Shown here one piece after another: positions 23,901 through 35,273 of a DNA stretch of 64,000 nt. Source of the DNA: Copromyces sp. CBS 386.78 (taxonomy: Eukaryota > Ascomycota > Sordariomycetes > Sordariales > Sordariaceae). Numbering within the stretch: position 1 is the stretch's first letter; every line of letters begins with the position of its first letter. The position numbers and the translations under genes were made by a program. The notes beneath the pieces are model-generated. The model was not told where the DNA came from. It was given only the letters and a program-made list of their open reading frames with translations, and ran no database searches. Location: the NCBI GenBank assembly GCA_030685235.1, contig MU839229.1:38978-102977 (forward strand), in the 5' to 3' direction.

Positions 23901-26400
23901 TGCTAATATAATTAATAGTGAAAATTTAAAGTTACTTTTTTATACAAATAAAGGAAATTTATACTAAATATATTTAAAGCGTAATCCTATATAGAGTATT
24001 AGCCTTCTACTAATTAATTAAAATCCACAATAAATTACGAAGGATAGCGATTAGGTTAGCTAAATATTAAATTAAATATATAAAAATTATTACCGGAGCG
24101 TATAAGATTATATTAATAAAGAATTTAAAAACGGAAACCTTTTGTCCGCTATTCGACTTCTATTTTAATAAACGGGTTAGAACCTTCAAAGAAAGGTTTA
24201 CCCGTATAAATTAAATAGGGTTTGTCCAAAAGACTATAATTTAAATAATTAGCCGTATTTAAATAAAGAAAATAAAAAGTCGGCTACTTATTAATAAATT
24301 AGAAAACGGTACTACTAAAATTAAATAAATTAAAGAATAAGTATTGACGGAAAATTTTCTAAGAATTGTAGTAGGTCCGCCCTTAGTAATAGGGGCGCTA
24401 CCGCCCCTATTATAAATATTAAAATTAATTATTATAGATTATAAAGGGTAATTAGAAGAAATAATAATAAGAGAATAGATATTACGCTATAATTACTAAT
24501 TAGTAATAATAATAATTAAATTAGGCCGATAATACAAATTTACTATTATTAACTTTAATCCGAAATTTAATAATAATATTATAAAACGGTATATAATTAG
24601 TATAAAGTAAAAAAGGAAGGAAGTTTAATAATTGGAGAATAACGATAAGTAATATTTATTACCTAAAACGAAAAATTCCCTTCTTACTTAAGTAAGGACA
24701 GAAATTATCGGCCTCCGGTCCTTCCTCTTCCGGAAGGAAGTTCTAGATATTATAATATTAATCTATTCTTACAAAATAAATAAAGAAACTTTTATATATA
24801 TCGTGTTAAATTATTTATAAATAGCTAATTACTAAATGATGGCGATTAATTAACTATAAATAAAAGAAGAGTTCTAAATTTATTTAAATAATAAAACCCG
24901 AATTAAAAAAATCCTTTCGTAAATATTATAATTTAATAGGCTAAACGAATATTATTTAGTAATTGAATTAGAGGGAGAGTAATATAATAAATTCGTATAG
25001 TATTTGTAAATATATTCGATTATAATATTAGAATAAGAGAATACGGGAGAGATAAGAAGAAGAGGAATTAAATTACGCTAATTACAATAGTTACTTAATT
25101 GTAAAGGCGGTACTAAAATAATTAATTAATATTTATTCGTAGGCGAAGAATTCGCGGAATATATTAAATATTAATTGTTAATTTTTAATAATTTTATAGC
25201 GCTATTATATTTAATTTTTATAGTAGGGGAAGGGCCGATAAGGCTATTAACTAATATCGGAGAACTAATATTAATATTTCCTTTATTAGAGCCGAAAACG
25301 GGAGTAGAGGGGTAATCGGTTAAAAATATTTCGTAATATTTTTTATACTAATAATCTTCGATTTTTATATTATAGTAGCGAAGGAAAATATTGGGGTTAT
25401 ATAAGAGACTATTTTCGGTTAAATATTTATATATAGTTTTAAAGGAATCGATGTAAGCGTTATAAAGACGACGGACTAGAAGACTAAAATTATTCTAAGA
25501 ATAGAATAAAATAATAGTTATCGTCTAGACGGCGTTATATTTATTATAATAATTTGATAGAATATTTAATATATACTTTATATTAGTAATAAAATAAATA
25601 ATATTCTATTTACCGGCGTTTTAAAGAATATTAGAGAAGAAAACGAAAAGAAGACTATAGGAAGAAATTTATTCTCAATATTAATATAGTAAATATATTC
25701 CGCGAAGAGCGTACAAAATATAATTATATTAAAGGACGGGGTATTATAAATATAATCGGTAAATTTTACATTGTAATAGAAGTAAAGAACGTAACGGACG
25801 GCGCTAATTAATATAATTAATAGGGAGGATGGGAGGCGAATATAAAAATAAAGAGGATTTATTAGTTAGGGGGAAGGTTGAAGGCAGGGTTAGAAATTAA
25901 TACCCGGACGAAGGATTAGAATTTAAGCGTTAAAGTAGAAGGGGGTATAGGGGAATAAGGGAATTTAAAGGATAGGGAGTCTATTATATAGACGAAATTA
26001 ATATTACGTTTAGTAGTATTATAGTTAATATAAATCGCGAAATTTAAAGGATTAAATATATAGCCGGGAAATTAGTTAAGAATATAGTTAATAAGAAAAG
26101 CCGCTATCTTAAAAGCTAATTAAATAAAGAAGAAGGGGAAATTCGAAAGATAGCGGCGGGGAGGAATTTATATAGAAGGAAAGAAGGGGCTTGTACACTT
26201 ATATAAACTTTAGTAGAATTGTAAGAATTTAGAAGATAATAATAAGGCGGGAGTAAAGGTAAACGATAGGGAAGGGACGATTATTATAAGTAGTTTAAGA
26301 AGAAGGAGCGGCGTATAAGAACGGTATTTCGATTATTCTAATATTAGATCGAAGGTAGTAGAGGGGAAGTAACTTATTTATTAAAGCGGTAGGTAAATAC
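20950..26400 (+). pseudogene. LINE copy 2 ORF2: endonuclease, RT and C-terminal domain
   Basis: EN: IVIYVNKR near 21305 and IIYKFYK with the GSDHxP-like block VRTTTP near 21690-21765. RT: LKGVFN near 23330, FFDDE near 23455, LQGSPF near 23500 (family PQGSPLSP), GFANNINI near 23595 (family FADD). An RNase H-like region is expected at about 24650-25300 but its catalytic residues are not clear. Copy 3 keeps the RT boxes nearly unmutated (33846-34121), which confirms the assignment. The 3' UTR from about 26340 contains GTAGTAGAGGGGAAG and ACGGTTTCCTCTAGAG. Confidence 0.8.
22484..22918. mobile_element. TIR element E3
   Basis: 435 bp, TSD AAATAAAA (22476-22483, 22919-22926). Ends GAGAAGCTCTATCCGCACG and its inverse. 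Each arm has two copies of CTCTATCCGCACGTGGAT (core palindrome CACGTG) spaced by AAAA. The empty site is visible in LINE copy 1 near 5838. The interior contains ordinary CpA/TpG content and no frame of note. Confidence 0.93.
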
Positions 26401-26578
26401 CGCTATAAATAGAATCGAAATAGAATAGGCGCGATTTATTCGCGACCGAAAAGAGCTAACGGTTTTCATCCGATGGCGCTTAACGCCGTACGGTTTCCTC
26501 TAGAGAACTAGGAGAAGTACCCCATACTAATAAGGCGCTATAAATAAGTAGTATAGGGAATAAGACTATTATTATTAT

Positions 26579-28890
26579 AATAAATCCTTAATAATTTTCT
26601 TAAAAACTAGGAATTCCTTACGGGTTATATTATAAAGTGGATTAAAAGGGATTAATAATTCCTTACTATTTTTATCTTTTTTAATTTTAATTTTATAATT
26701 AATTCTAAGACGATAAGGATTAAATTTATCGGCTTCTTACTTTATCTATATAGAAAGAAAATTATAATATTTCTTTAAGATTATTTTCCGGAATTATTTT
26801 TCGGTATAAATTTTTTTTAGCCGTAAAGCCTTCTTAATATCTTTTAAATTTACGGTATAAATAGCCTCTTCCGCTACTTTACCCCCGAATTCCTTTCTAA
26901 TCCTTCGGATATAGCCTACAAAAGTAATAGCCGTTACGTAAATAATGGACTTAATATCTTTAATAAATTCTATATCTAAAATTTATTCTCTATTAACGTA
27001 TAAAATCTAATAATCCGTAATATTTATATATATTTACTTCTTATAAGGAACGGAATAAGTACATATAACTTTAAACTACGGTTTCCCTAAAATAATCGGG
27101 AATTCTAATAAAGGGATAACGTAAATACAAATTAAATAGACGTAACCGTTTACTTCTACTAGGAAATAAGTAAAACCTTAGATAATAGCGCCTTCTATAG
27201 CCGTAAAAGTTCCTTTTATATAACGGAACTTAATAAGGACAATTAAAATCCGAAGGTCTTTAACAATTTTTTTACTAATTGTAGTATAGTATTAGTAACC
27301 TTTATCAACGAAGATGTAAAATAAATTATAGTCGTTAACAACGAATAGAATTAACGTAAGTTCTATTTCTAATTACGAATTTAATTTAAATTCTTCTATT
27401 TTACTTTTTATATCTTTAGGCTCTAAGGCCCAATTTCGTTCTAGAATTACTCTTTTCCCTACTTAAAAATAGAATTTTATTCGTCGTCGTCCTCTAAAAG
27501 TGGAAGAACTTCGGTAATAGTTACTTAAATATAAACCCCACTATTATTATTATTAAGAAGAATTATAAATAAATAAAAATAATTATTTACCTAATAACTA
27601 AAAATTCCGTAACGGAGATATAAATTATTATCCTTATACTTCTAACGCTCTTTATTAAAAACCTACTTAGTACGTTTAAAAGAAATAGCCGAATTTAAAC
27701 CGCTTCGCCCCTAATTACTACGACTTCTATTAAACGTACCAATTCGAATAAATCCTATAAGAATATTACTATTATAATTAAAAGAATAATTATTAATAGA
27801 CGAAGAAGAAGATTACGTTTGTTAATAAGAAGTATTAAATTACTAAATATTAATACTAGAAGTAAGAAAGTAAACGCCGCTACCTTAAAAATACCCTTTT
27901 TAAAAGCGGAAATACTTATAGTAATCCTCTTTAAATTTAAAAGTCCGTTCGTACTTAATTGCAAAATATTATATTTTAATTACGTAAACGCAATAATCTT
28001 CTAAAAGATCTACTATAAAAAATTTATTATAGAACTTCCAATTAAAAGTATAATTAAAGTAAATTAACTTAGTAGGGCTCTCCCAATTGTAGCTACCCGC
28101 TTTTAATATTTCATCATCAAAAATAGCCAAAAAGGTAGCGAAAAATTCTCTATCCTTCTAACGTATACAAACTAATTTATTAAAAGCGGTATCCTAATTT
28201 TAATAGGAGCCGAAGATAACTTAAATCTAATTAAATAGACTAATTAAGTCTTCTTCTCCGTAAATCGTTTTACCGGTCTAAAAACCCTCTAATAATATTT
28301 ACTTATTGTTAAGGAAGGTATTAAAGATATCGGACTAAGCGGTATTATAATCGGTACGGAGGCCTACTTTAATATTAATATTATACGTTTAAATAAATCG
28401 GTTAAAATAAAATTAAAAGGTATAAAGTTAGCTATTCTACTTCGGAAATTCGAAGGGTTTCCTTCTATAAATGGAGGTACTAAGACTATCGCTATCTAAA
28501 TTAGCGGAATTTCCAGTAGTAATTAAAATACTTATTATAGTTCCGCTAATAAGAATTAGGTCCGCGGGATTAAAATTCAAACGTAGAGTAAAAATTAAGT
28601 TAGGATTAGTATTAAAGAAAAAGGATTTAATATAATCTTGTAAAATAGTATTCCCGTTTAATATTCTAATAAAACCTTTTACGAAGCCATCGTTCGTAGT
28701 AATATTTCCTATTAATTATTATTCGCTGCCGCCTTAAGGGTTATAAAACTACTATTCGATATCGTCGAAATCTATTCCGCTAAGTCCGACTATAATAATA
28801 AATACCGTAAATACTGCGCTTAATATTACTAACTCCGTTTCAAATCTATTAATATCCGCTATTAAATCTACTATCCGTTTATATAGGTAT
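26579..28890 (-). pseudogene. Gypsy B gag, protease and RT N-terminal part
   Basis: On the minus strand the gag frame starts after the 5' LTR and leader. A capsid-like segment reads DREFFATFLAIFDDEI, LKAGSYNWESP, LIYFNYTF (about 28000-28170). The protease shows LFYIFVDKGYQ near 27300 (family VDTG or LVDSG, catalytic Asp kept). Further on come IILGKPWF near 27085 and FNPYRL, IPFNPLYN, FKKIIKDL running into the LINE insertion. Gag limits are approximate. Two short frames around 27755-28004, one per strand, are chance openings here. Confidence 0.8.
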
Positions 28891-28903
28891 AGGTAGAACT
28901 TAG

Positions 28904-29137
28904 TATAAGGGGTGTAGTATAGTTAATATAGGTATTAGTTTAAACGATCGATAAGGTTCTACGAGGAAAGAAAGAGAGGAAGGGTGTTTACAGAGTAGGC
29001 GGTTAGCTAGCTATCCTTTTTAAAGGACGTACAGTGTACGGGCTATAGGGAGGGGTTGCCGGTATGGCAACGTTGCCGGTATAGTAGTTCGCTTGGCGAT
29101 TGCTAGGTACACAGCCACGGGCATCAGCCCCATAATA
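28904..29137 (-). repeat. 5' LTR of gypsy B
   Basis: Minus strand: TATTATGGGGCTGATGCCC to CACCCCTTATA. GC-rich parts are better kept than in its partner. The presumed priming site next to it reads CTAAGTTCTACC on the minus strand. Confidence 0.93.
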
Positions 29138-29734
29138 TTTCTACCGATTTTAATAGTAGTAGTATTCGGGCGGGTTTAAACCGGCTTAGAGATAGCGTGT
29201 TGGTGGGGCGTAGGGGTAGGGGTTAATAGAGTAGAAGATAATAATAATAGTTACTATAGCTACTATTGTATAAGACGAAATTATTAGAAGTTTAGAAAAT
29301 TTCGTATTATATTGGGGTCGGGGGTAAAGTTAGATATTTTAATGGTTGCGATAGATTAGATTAGGAGGTCAGCGGGTAGATATAAGAGTAGGGTAAAAAT
29401 AATAAGTAGCGTAATAGTAATTGAGGGCGGTGATAATCGAAGGAGTGTGATAATAAATGAAATAGGAGGAATAGTAAAGGGGGGTAATAATTGCGGTAAT
29501 TGTATTAAGGGATTAAGTAATAGGTGAGGGGGATATTTATTACGCGATATAATAATAGTTGAAGGAGGAAAGAAGAGAAGGAGGGAGAGAGGGGAAGAGG
29601 GTTATAGGTAGATGAGATACGTGCCGCGCGATTAGAGGATGGGAGAGGGAGGTTTGTTGTTTGATGTTTAGCATATACGTAACTTGTTACGGTTATATAT
29701 TAGCTATCTGATTGGAGGAGAAGGGGGGCGCTAA
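29138..29734 (+). other. Gypsy A: end of the second extra ORF, 3' UTR and polypurine tract
   Basis: The ORF resumes after the TSD and stops near 29239. The rest is purine-rich 3' UTR. The polypurine tract GGAGGAGAAGGGGGG (about 29715-29729) precedes the LTR. It keeps TG and GC better than most of the nest. Confidence 0.8.
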
Positions 29735-29947
29735 TGTTATAGGGCTGATGCCTGTGGTTGTGTATTTGGCAATTGTTAGGCGAATTGCCGTGCCGGCAAC
29801 CCCTATAGCCCGTATATTGTACGTCCTTTAAAAAGGATAGCTGGCCAGCCGCCTACTTTGTAGGCCCCCTTCTTCTCTTTCTTTCTTCGTAGAACCTTAT
29901 CGATTGTTTAGGCCAGCACCTGTGCCAACTGTGTTGCACCCCTTACA
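29735..29947 (+). repeat. 3' LTR of gypsy A
   Basis: Starts TGTTATAGGGCTGATGCC and ends GTTGCACCCCTTACA. Inverted relative to 28904-29137, so together with the 3' UTR it mimics a 1-kb element with 220-bp terminal inverted repeats. The TSDs show they belong to two different elements. Confidence 0.92.
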
Positions 29948-29952
29948 CTTAC

Positions 29953-32170
29953 GTCTTAAAAAATAAAGGGGATCCGGAAGTCTTTATTAAGACAATATAC
30001 TTTTACAATTTAGAAATTATGAAAAAACGTCGGTAAATAATTTAATAACGGAAACCTATAAAAAATCAACCTTTTTTTATAATATACTCGCCTATTTAAC
30101 GGACTTAATAAAGAAAATATAATTAAAGGAAATTAAAAAAGAGCAACTCTACTCGCACCGTAGGAAACTCTATTCGGACCGTAAATGAAATTTGAACTCC
30201 TACGTTTATTTCGGTGAAGATAAAGGGTATAAGGATAAAAGTAGGACTAAAATACTTGCCAAGTTTTAATAGATTTTTCAATCTATTCTAGACATTTTGC
30301 TATTCTTAGATAGGCGAAATATTTCTCATATTTAACTTTATTAGTCTTAAGTCTTAAAATTTTTAAATACCTTCGAATTTAATACTTTATATACAGCGTA
30401 TATAAGTGATGTGGGGCTTGGAAAATAGAGAAAAGAATAAGGAAAAATCTAAGCTAATATACGTACTTAGAGCCTCTTTACTTATAGAGAAATTTTAAAC
30501 TTTCTTTTCTTTCTACGGTCCGAATAGAGTTTTCCTACGGTGCGAGTAGAGTTGCTCTTAAAAAAAGGTTTAAAAAGCTTTTATTCGTAGAATATTATAC
30601 TATAAGAAGCCGGGTTTATTATTATAATTCGGTTTTCTTTAATTTTAAAAACATCTAAATCTACTATTAACTAATCCGCCGTACTTACAACGCGCCAAAA
30701 GCGGAATAGTTAAAGAAGGAAAAGATTTATAGCCTTTTCCTTTAATCGTTCTTTAATTAAACATATATAATATAATACGGACTTATTATAAAAATTACCT
30801 AACGTATATAAAAATAATACTAATATAGTACGCGCTATATAAACTCCTAAAGCTATTACTAATACTTTACGTATTATAGAAAAATATTTCTATTAACTAC
30901 GTTACGCCGTTAACGCCTTACGAATACTACGGACAAGTATTCTAATATATTATAATAATTATTAATAAATTAACGAAAATACGGCATTTTATCCCTACAA
31001 TAAAGTTAATTACAGAGGAATTAGCAGACCGTTTTATAGAATAGGTTTATAATATTTATAATTTATTTAATATTATTATATCCAACCGGGATTCCTAATT
31101 TATTTTATAATTTTAAAGAATACTATCGACAAAGCTAAAAATTAACCTTATACCCTCCTCCGCTTTTTACCTAACTACGAACGGGTAAATAGAATATATT
31201 AATATAAAAATAGAGAAATACCTACAAACCTTCATTAATTAAATATAAAAAAATGAAATTAATTAATTATTTATAGCGGAATTTACCGTTAATAATTTAA
31301 TTTCGGAAATAATAGGAATCTTACCGTTTTTCGCTAATTATAATTTCCATCCCCAAATAAAGGTCGAACCCGCTACGCCGTACCCCCTAGAAATATTAAA
31401 GATTTAAAAGAATAAATATTTTAAAACTACTAAAATCGTTAACCGGTTTAAAACGGTTTTAAATTACGTAATAATTAAAATAAAGGAAATATAATAGTAA
31501 TACGAGAATAATACTAATAATAAAAAATCCGACGCCCCGCAATATAAAATCAGGGATAAAGTTTTATTAAATATAGAAAACCTTAAAATTAGGAAATTAT
31601 ACGCTAAATTAATTTTATTTCGAAAAGGACTATTTAAAGTCCTAAGAATTAATAATTATATAATTATACTTCTACTCCCAATTAATATAAAATATAATTT
31701 TACCTTTTATATTAATAAAATAAAATTTTAAAATAAATATACTGAAGGGGATATAAGGGCGAATTGAAAAGAAATTATAAAATAGACAAATAATTAGAAA
31801 AATTTTATCGAATAGAATTTTAATAGTATAAACGGATAAAAAAAGAACTTAAAAATGGATAATAAGAATATTACGTCCTATAAGCGCTACTATACGTATT
31901 AAATTAATAAAAACGGGTTAATATTTTAATATATCCGGAAGCGGTACGGAAGTTCTACAAAAGTTATTTAAACGAACTAGCGCTACTAAATTAAATTGTA
32001 GTAGAAAAGCGGCGTAAAATAATAAAAGCGGACTAATAATTAATAGAAGCGGACCAACCGCTATTAACGGAAGTAAAAGCGGACTAGCCGGCATTAACGG
32101 AAATAGGAGTAAATTAACTAGTATTAATAGGAATTACGGGGTATAGAAGATTGAGGAAGTCGCTACGTAG
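29953..32170 (+). pseudogene. Gypsy D fragment: integrase and C-terminal region
   Basis: A different Ty3/gypsy family, target of element A. After E4 the frame shows an integrase core: IRHFIPT-like start, LADRFIE, ISNRDSQFILQF near 31085, LTTNGQIEYINIKIEKYLQTFIN near 31180-31240 (Asp and Glu of the DDE core kept), AEFTVNN, FFANYNFHPQ near 31330. A GPY/chromo-like tail follows (DKVLLNIENL, KLILFRKGLFKV, YNFTFYINKIKF). RT and gag would lie upstream, beyond the element A insertion. No LTR could be recognised at the right end. Confidence 0.75.
30141..30557. mobile_element. TIR element E4
   Basis: 417 bp, TSD TTAAAAAA (30133-30140, 30558-30565). Ends GAGCAACTCTACTCGCACCG and its inverse. The arm carries two related motifs, TCTACTCGCACCGT and TCTATTCGGACCGT. 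Inserted in the integrase zinc region of gypsy D. The interior is not RIP-degraded and encodes nothing recognisable. Confidence 0.93.
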
Positions 32171-32440
32171 AGTAATAATAACTGTAAAGGCTTTTATATA
32201 GTAAATTAAACGATTAATAGGTATTTCGATTATTTTATATATTATTAATTAATTATATAACTTCTTTCAATCCGCCGCAATATTATGAAATTAGTTTTAT
32301 AACGGTTTAAAATATACGATTAGTAATTATTGGAGCTAAGGATTAGGCTATAGTTCCTATTATAGTATAAGGCTATTATGGCCTCCGTAGGAGGCTACTG
32401 TAGCTTTATTATCGTTATTACTATATAAGTCGTACTAGCT
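32171..32440. other. No gene; palindromic spacer
   Basis: AT-rich sequence at the end of gypsy D. The only structure is a near-palindrome around GCCTCCGTAGGAGGC (about 32380). It may include remains of a gypsy D LTR, but no second copy is in the window. Confidence 0.4.
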
Positions 32441-32792
32441 TTATACTTACTTAATAATATAAGGGTTCAAATTACTATAATATAATAGTTATACAACGGT
32501 ATAGAGATCTACTACTATTGTAGATTTGGATAGGGTGGTGCAACGGTTTAATGAGCTATAACCGTGTTGTAACCGTTCTGCAACCGTTTTGCAACCGTTG
32601 CGATATTTGTAACTATAGGATTTTTGTACATATGACGTAATTGCCAAAAAATTTCTAACCGTACAGAAAATTCACAAGGGGAAATCGCGAAGGTCACAAA
32701 GGGAAATTGCGAATCTAGGCTAATATTCTTTTTTTTTTTTTTTTATTTTTTTTTAATTTTTTTTTTTTTTTAATTTGAAAAGAACAAAAGTT

Positions 32793-32872
32793 TTGGTCAC
32801 AGCTAGGAATAGAACAACAGTCTGAAAATATAAGGACTACTTTATTAACCACTTGGCTACTAAGCCAAATTT
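32793..32872 (-). repeat. tRNA-derived SINE-like segment (copy 1)
   Basis: The minus strand reads an A-box-like TAGCCAAGTGG and, about 40 bases on, a B-box-like TGTTCTATTCC, followed by an A-rich stretch. Spacing and order fit an RNA polymerase III promoter derived from a tRNA. It does not fold into a clean cloverleaf, so it is not called as a functional tRNA. Confidence 0.5.
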
Positions 32873-32914
32873 CTTAAAGAAAGGGCTGGTTTTTCTCACT
32901 TATAAAGGGGAAGT

Positions 32915-32963
<49 letters not shown>

Positions 32964-33052
32964 CCGGGGGGGTGTTTTTTTTTAAAAAAATTTTTTTTTT
33001 TAATAATAGGGAAACCGCGCGTTTTGCGGGGTTAAAATAAACCCCCAAAAAA

Positions 33053-33062
33053 NNNNNNNNNN
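33053..33062. other. Assembly gap (10 N)
   Basis: Ten N bases between homopolymer-rich, low-complexity blocks. The flanking bases (33000-33050, 33063-33120) look unreliable and match nothing else in module S. Confidence 0.95.
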
Positions 33063-33114
33063 CCAAACAACACAAATTTAATAAATCATTGGGTGTTTTT
33101 TAAAAATTAAAACT

Positions 33115-33163
<49 letters not shown>

Positions 33164-33288
33164 CTAAAGACCCGTTCGGTAAAATTTTTTAAACTAATAT
33201 TTCTCGTTAAATAGAGGGCACACGGACCTTTAGCCGGGTATAAAGTAAGCGCCAAGAAATGGCGCTTATTTTAGTACCCTTTTTATTT

Positions 33289-33303
33289 TTAGGGTTAGGG
33301 TTA
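33289..33303 (+). repeat. Telomere-like repeat junction 1
   Basis: TTAGGGTTAGGGTTA within the larger conserved context TTTTTATTTTTAGGG and TTATTAGTAAAGG, shared with 59395-59425 and with the hairpin loop at 46450-46483. Confidence 0.8.
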
Positions 33304-33793
33304 TTAGTAAAGGAAAAAAAACTTGGTCGTTTTCGCAAGAAATAACCCTCGCAACTTCCCTTTATCAATTTTCTTTAAAGAATTTTCTAGGAAGGTGGGT
33401 CCAATTACGTCATATGTGTAAAAATCCTATAGTTGTAGATGTTGCAACGGTTATAGAACGGTTGTAACACGGTTGCAGCTTATTAAACCGTTGTACTACC
33501 GCTACAGATGTTTAAACCGTTGTACAACTACTATACAACTAGAAAAGCATCCCTATATACCCCCAGCTAAGTAGCGCTTATAAGACTGCTGTAGAGCTAA
33601 CCTCCTAGATTAGCCTCTATAAAGGCCAATTAGGGATTATACCCTTAAACCTTTCCTCTTGCTCCTTCGTGCAATTACGTATATTCTTACCTATCTTGTG
33701 CCTTTGCACCGTGATAGTTCTCAACCAATATAATCTAAGTATTATATTAGGTTAGATAGTTAATAATAATATATAATTATATATAAATATAAA

Positions 33794-35013
33794 GGGCGCA
33801 TTCGATAGAGTCAACTATAGGTAACTCTTGCACACGCTATAGGAAATGCAACTCCCGAGATGGATCCTCCAATGGGTTAATAACTTCGTTACCGGGAGAA
33901 AAGGTTCTCTTTTCTTCGACGACGAAACCTCCCAACCTTATAATATCGTAGTAGGCGTACCGCAAGGCTCCCCCCTCTCACCAATCCTTTTTATTCTCTT
34001 TATTACCCTATTATACCGCAAGCTAACAACTATCCAAAATACAATTACCGTCGGCTTCGCCGACGATACTAATATTATTACAATAGTTAAAATTATTAAG
34101 GAAAATTGTCGGACGTTCTAAACGGTATAAGATATTTATTTAAATTAGGTAATTAAGAGAGGGATAGAATTCGAAATAAATAAAATAAAATTTATATATT
34201 TTATATAGACGAAGGAATTAAAAATAGAAATTCTCTAAATTTGGCGAATTGTATTTAAATTAACGGAATTAATTAAATTCCTTAGGGTTTGGCTAAACTA
34301 GAAATTCAACTACCGAATATACATAAAGGTAGTAATAAAAAAAATAGTTACGTAGACGAATATATTAATACAATTAACGGCGAAAATTTAAAGTTCTTCT
34401 TTTATATAAGCGAAAGAAATTTATATTAAATATATTCAAAGTACAATCGTGTATAGAATATTAACTTTCTATTAATTAACCGAAATTTATAGTAAATTAC
34501 GAAGGATAGTAATTAAATTAATTAAATACTAAATTAAATATCTGAAAATTATCGCTAGGGCGTATAAAGTTACGCCGGTAAGGAATTTAAAAACGGAAAC
34601 CTTTTATCTACTATTCGACTTCTATTTCAATAAATAAATTGAAACCTTCAAAAAAAAATTCGTTCGTACGAATTAAATAAAGTTCGTCCGAAGGACTATA
34701 ATTTAAATAATTAACTATATTTAAATAAAGAGAATAAAAAATCGGCTACCCGCCAATAAATTAGAAAGTAGTACTACTAAAATTAAGTAAGCTAAGGAAT
34801 AGGAGCCGACGGAGAAATTTTTAATGATTATAGTAGGTCTACCCCCAATAATAGGAACACTACCGCCCCTATTATAAATATTAAAATTAATTACTATAGA
34901 CAACGAAGGGTAATTAAAAGAGGCAATAATAAGAAAATAAATATTATATTATAATTATGAATTAATAATAATAATTATTAAATTAGGCCAGTAATACGAA
35001 TTTACTATTATTA
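33794..35013 (+). pseudogene. LINE copy 3 reverse transcriptase fragment
   Basis: Includes a 91-codon open frame (33846-34121) that preserves the RT core: LPRWILQWVNNF, FFDDETS, VGVPQGSPLSPILF and GFADDTNI (the FADD catalytic box). The truncated 5' end lies at GAFDRVN. After about 34120 the frame fills with stops. This is the best-kept coding sequence of the LINE family in the window. Confidence 0.88.
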
Positions 35014-35273
35014 TATCACGGGGCGCGAGCAAGCACTAAGGTATCGTACGATATTGATTGTTATGCGAGGAACAAGAAGAGGAACCTGTACGTACGCGAG
35101 AATTATATAGGGCATAGTATAGAACCCTATAACTATAGGTAGCTATAGATCTATAAGCCGGCACTATACGTAATATTAGACAACTATGTTACATTCAAAC
35201 AACTATACTCAATTAGCTACACTAATATAATACAGTACTTATTTATATATAGGAGTAGGCAATGCCTGTGATA
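35014..35273 (-). repeat. 3' LTR of gypsy C
   Basis: Minus strand TATCACAGGCATTGCC to CGCGCCCCGTGATA. More RIP changes than its partner at 43019-43273. Confidence 0.93.

Larger units (their letters stand above)
19341..26578 (+). mobile_element. Tad-like LINE, copy 2, full length, with E3 inside
   Basis: Plus-strand copy inserted in the RT of gypsy B with the 13-bp TSD AATAAATCCTTAA (19328-19340, 26579-26591). The 3' tail is ATTATTATTAT. The body from AAACGACGCCG (19365) is colinear with copy 1. It has about 24 extra bases in front of that point compared with copy 1, which may be a longer 5' end. E3 interrupts it at 22484-22918. Heavily RIP-mutated. Confidence 0.92.
11497..29137 (-). mobile_element. 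Chromoviral Ty3/gypsy retrotransposon B, complete, minus strand
   Basis: Both LTRs are present (11497-11730 and 28904-29137, 234 bp each). The 5-bp TSD TTTCT at 11492-11496 and 29138-29142 is exact. Order on the minus strand: 5' LTR, gag, protease, RT/RNase H, integrase, chromodomain, the membrane ORF, the second extra ORF, 3' UTR, polypurine tract, 3' LTR. It carries three direct insertions: the non-autonomous LTR element, E2 and LINE copy 2 (which holds E3). Without these the element is about 8 kb. It inserted into the extra ORF of its own relative A, consistent with chromodomain targeting to old heterochromatic copies. Confidence 0.95.
1..29947 (+). mobile_element. Chromoviral Ty3/gypsy retrotransposon A, 5' part off-window, nested
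   Basis: This LTR retrotransposon lies on the plus strand in three blocks: 1-2177 (RT, RNase H, start of integrase), 9213-11496 (integrase, chromodomain, two extra frames) and 29138-29947 (end of the last frame, 3' UTR, polypurine tract, 3' LTR). The blocks are separated by LINE copy 1 and by gypsy copy B. Block continuity is shown by B, which is uninterrupted at the LINE site, and by the TSD TTTCT at 11492-11496 and 29138-29142. The 5' LTR, gag and protease lie before base 1. The likely 3' target duplication is CTTAC at 29948-29952, but the left partner is not visible. All frames are riddled with RIP-type stops, so the copy is dead. Confidence 0.9.
32441..33288 (+). repeat. Repeat module S (copy 1) with poly-T runs
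   Basis: Matches the reverse complement of 61935-62515: an ACAACGG/CAACCGTT-rich head (32490-32600), GAAATCGCGAAGG words, a poly-T block, the tRNA-like segment, a second very long poly-T block, then CTAAAGACCCGTTCGGTAAA and GGTATAAAGTAAGCGCC. The stretch around 32915-33160 is nearly pure T and includes the N gap, so its length is unreliable. No coding potential. Confidence 0.75.

Noticed and set aside
27755..28004. Two overlapping short frames on opposite strands
   Set aside because: Both fall in RIP-mutated gypsy B gag and show only AT-rich codons.
28904..29947. A 1-kb DNA transposon with 220-bp terminal inverted repeats
   Set aside because: The two repeats are LTRs of two different gypsy elements in opposite orientation: 28904-29137 ends gypsy B with TSD TTTCT, and 29735-29947 is the 3' LTR of gypsy A.
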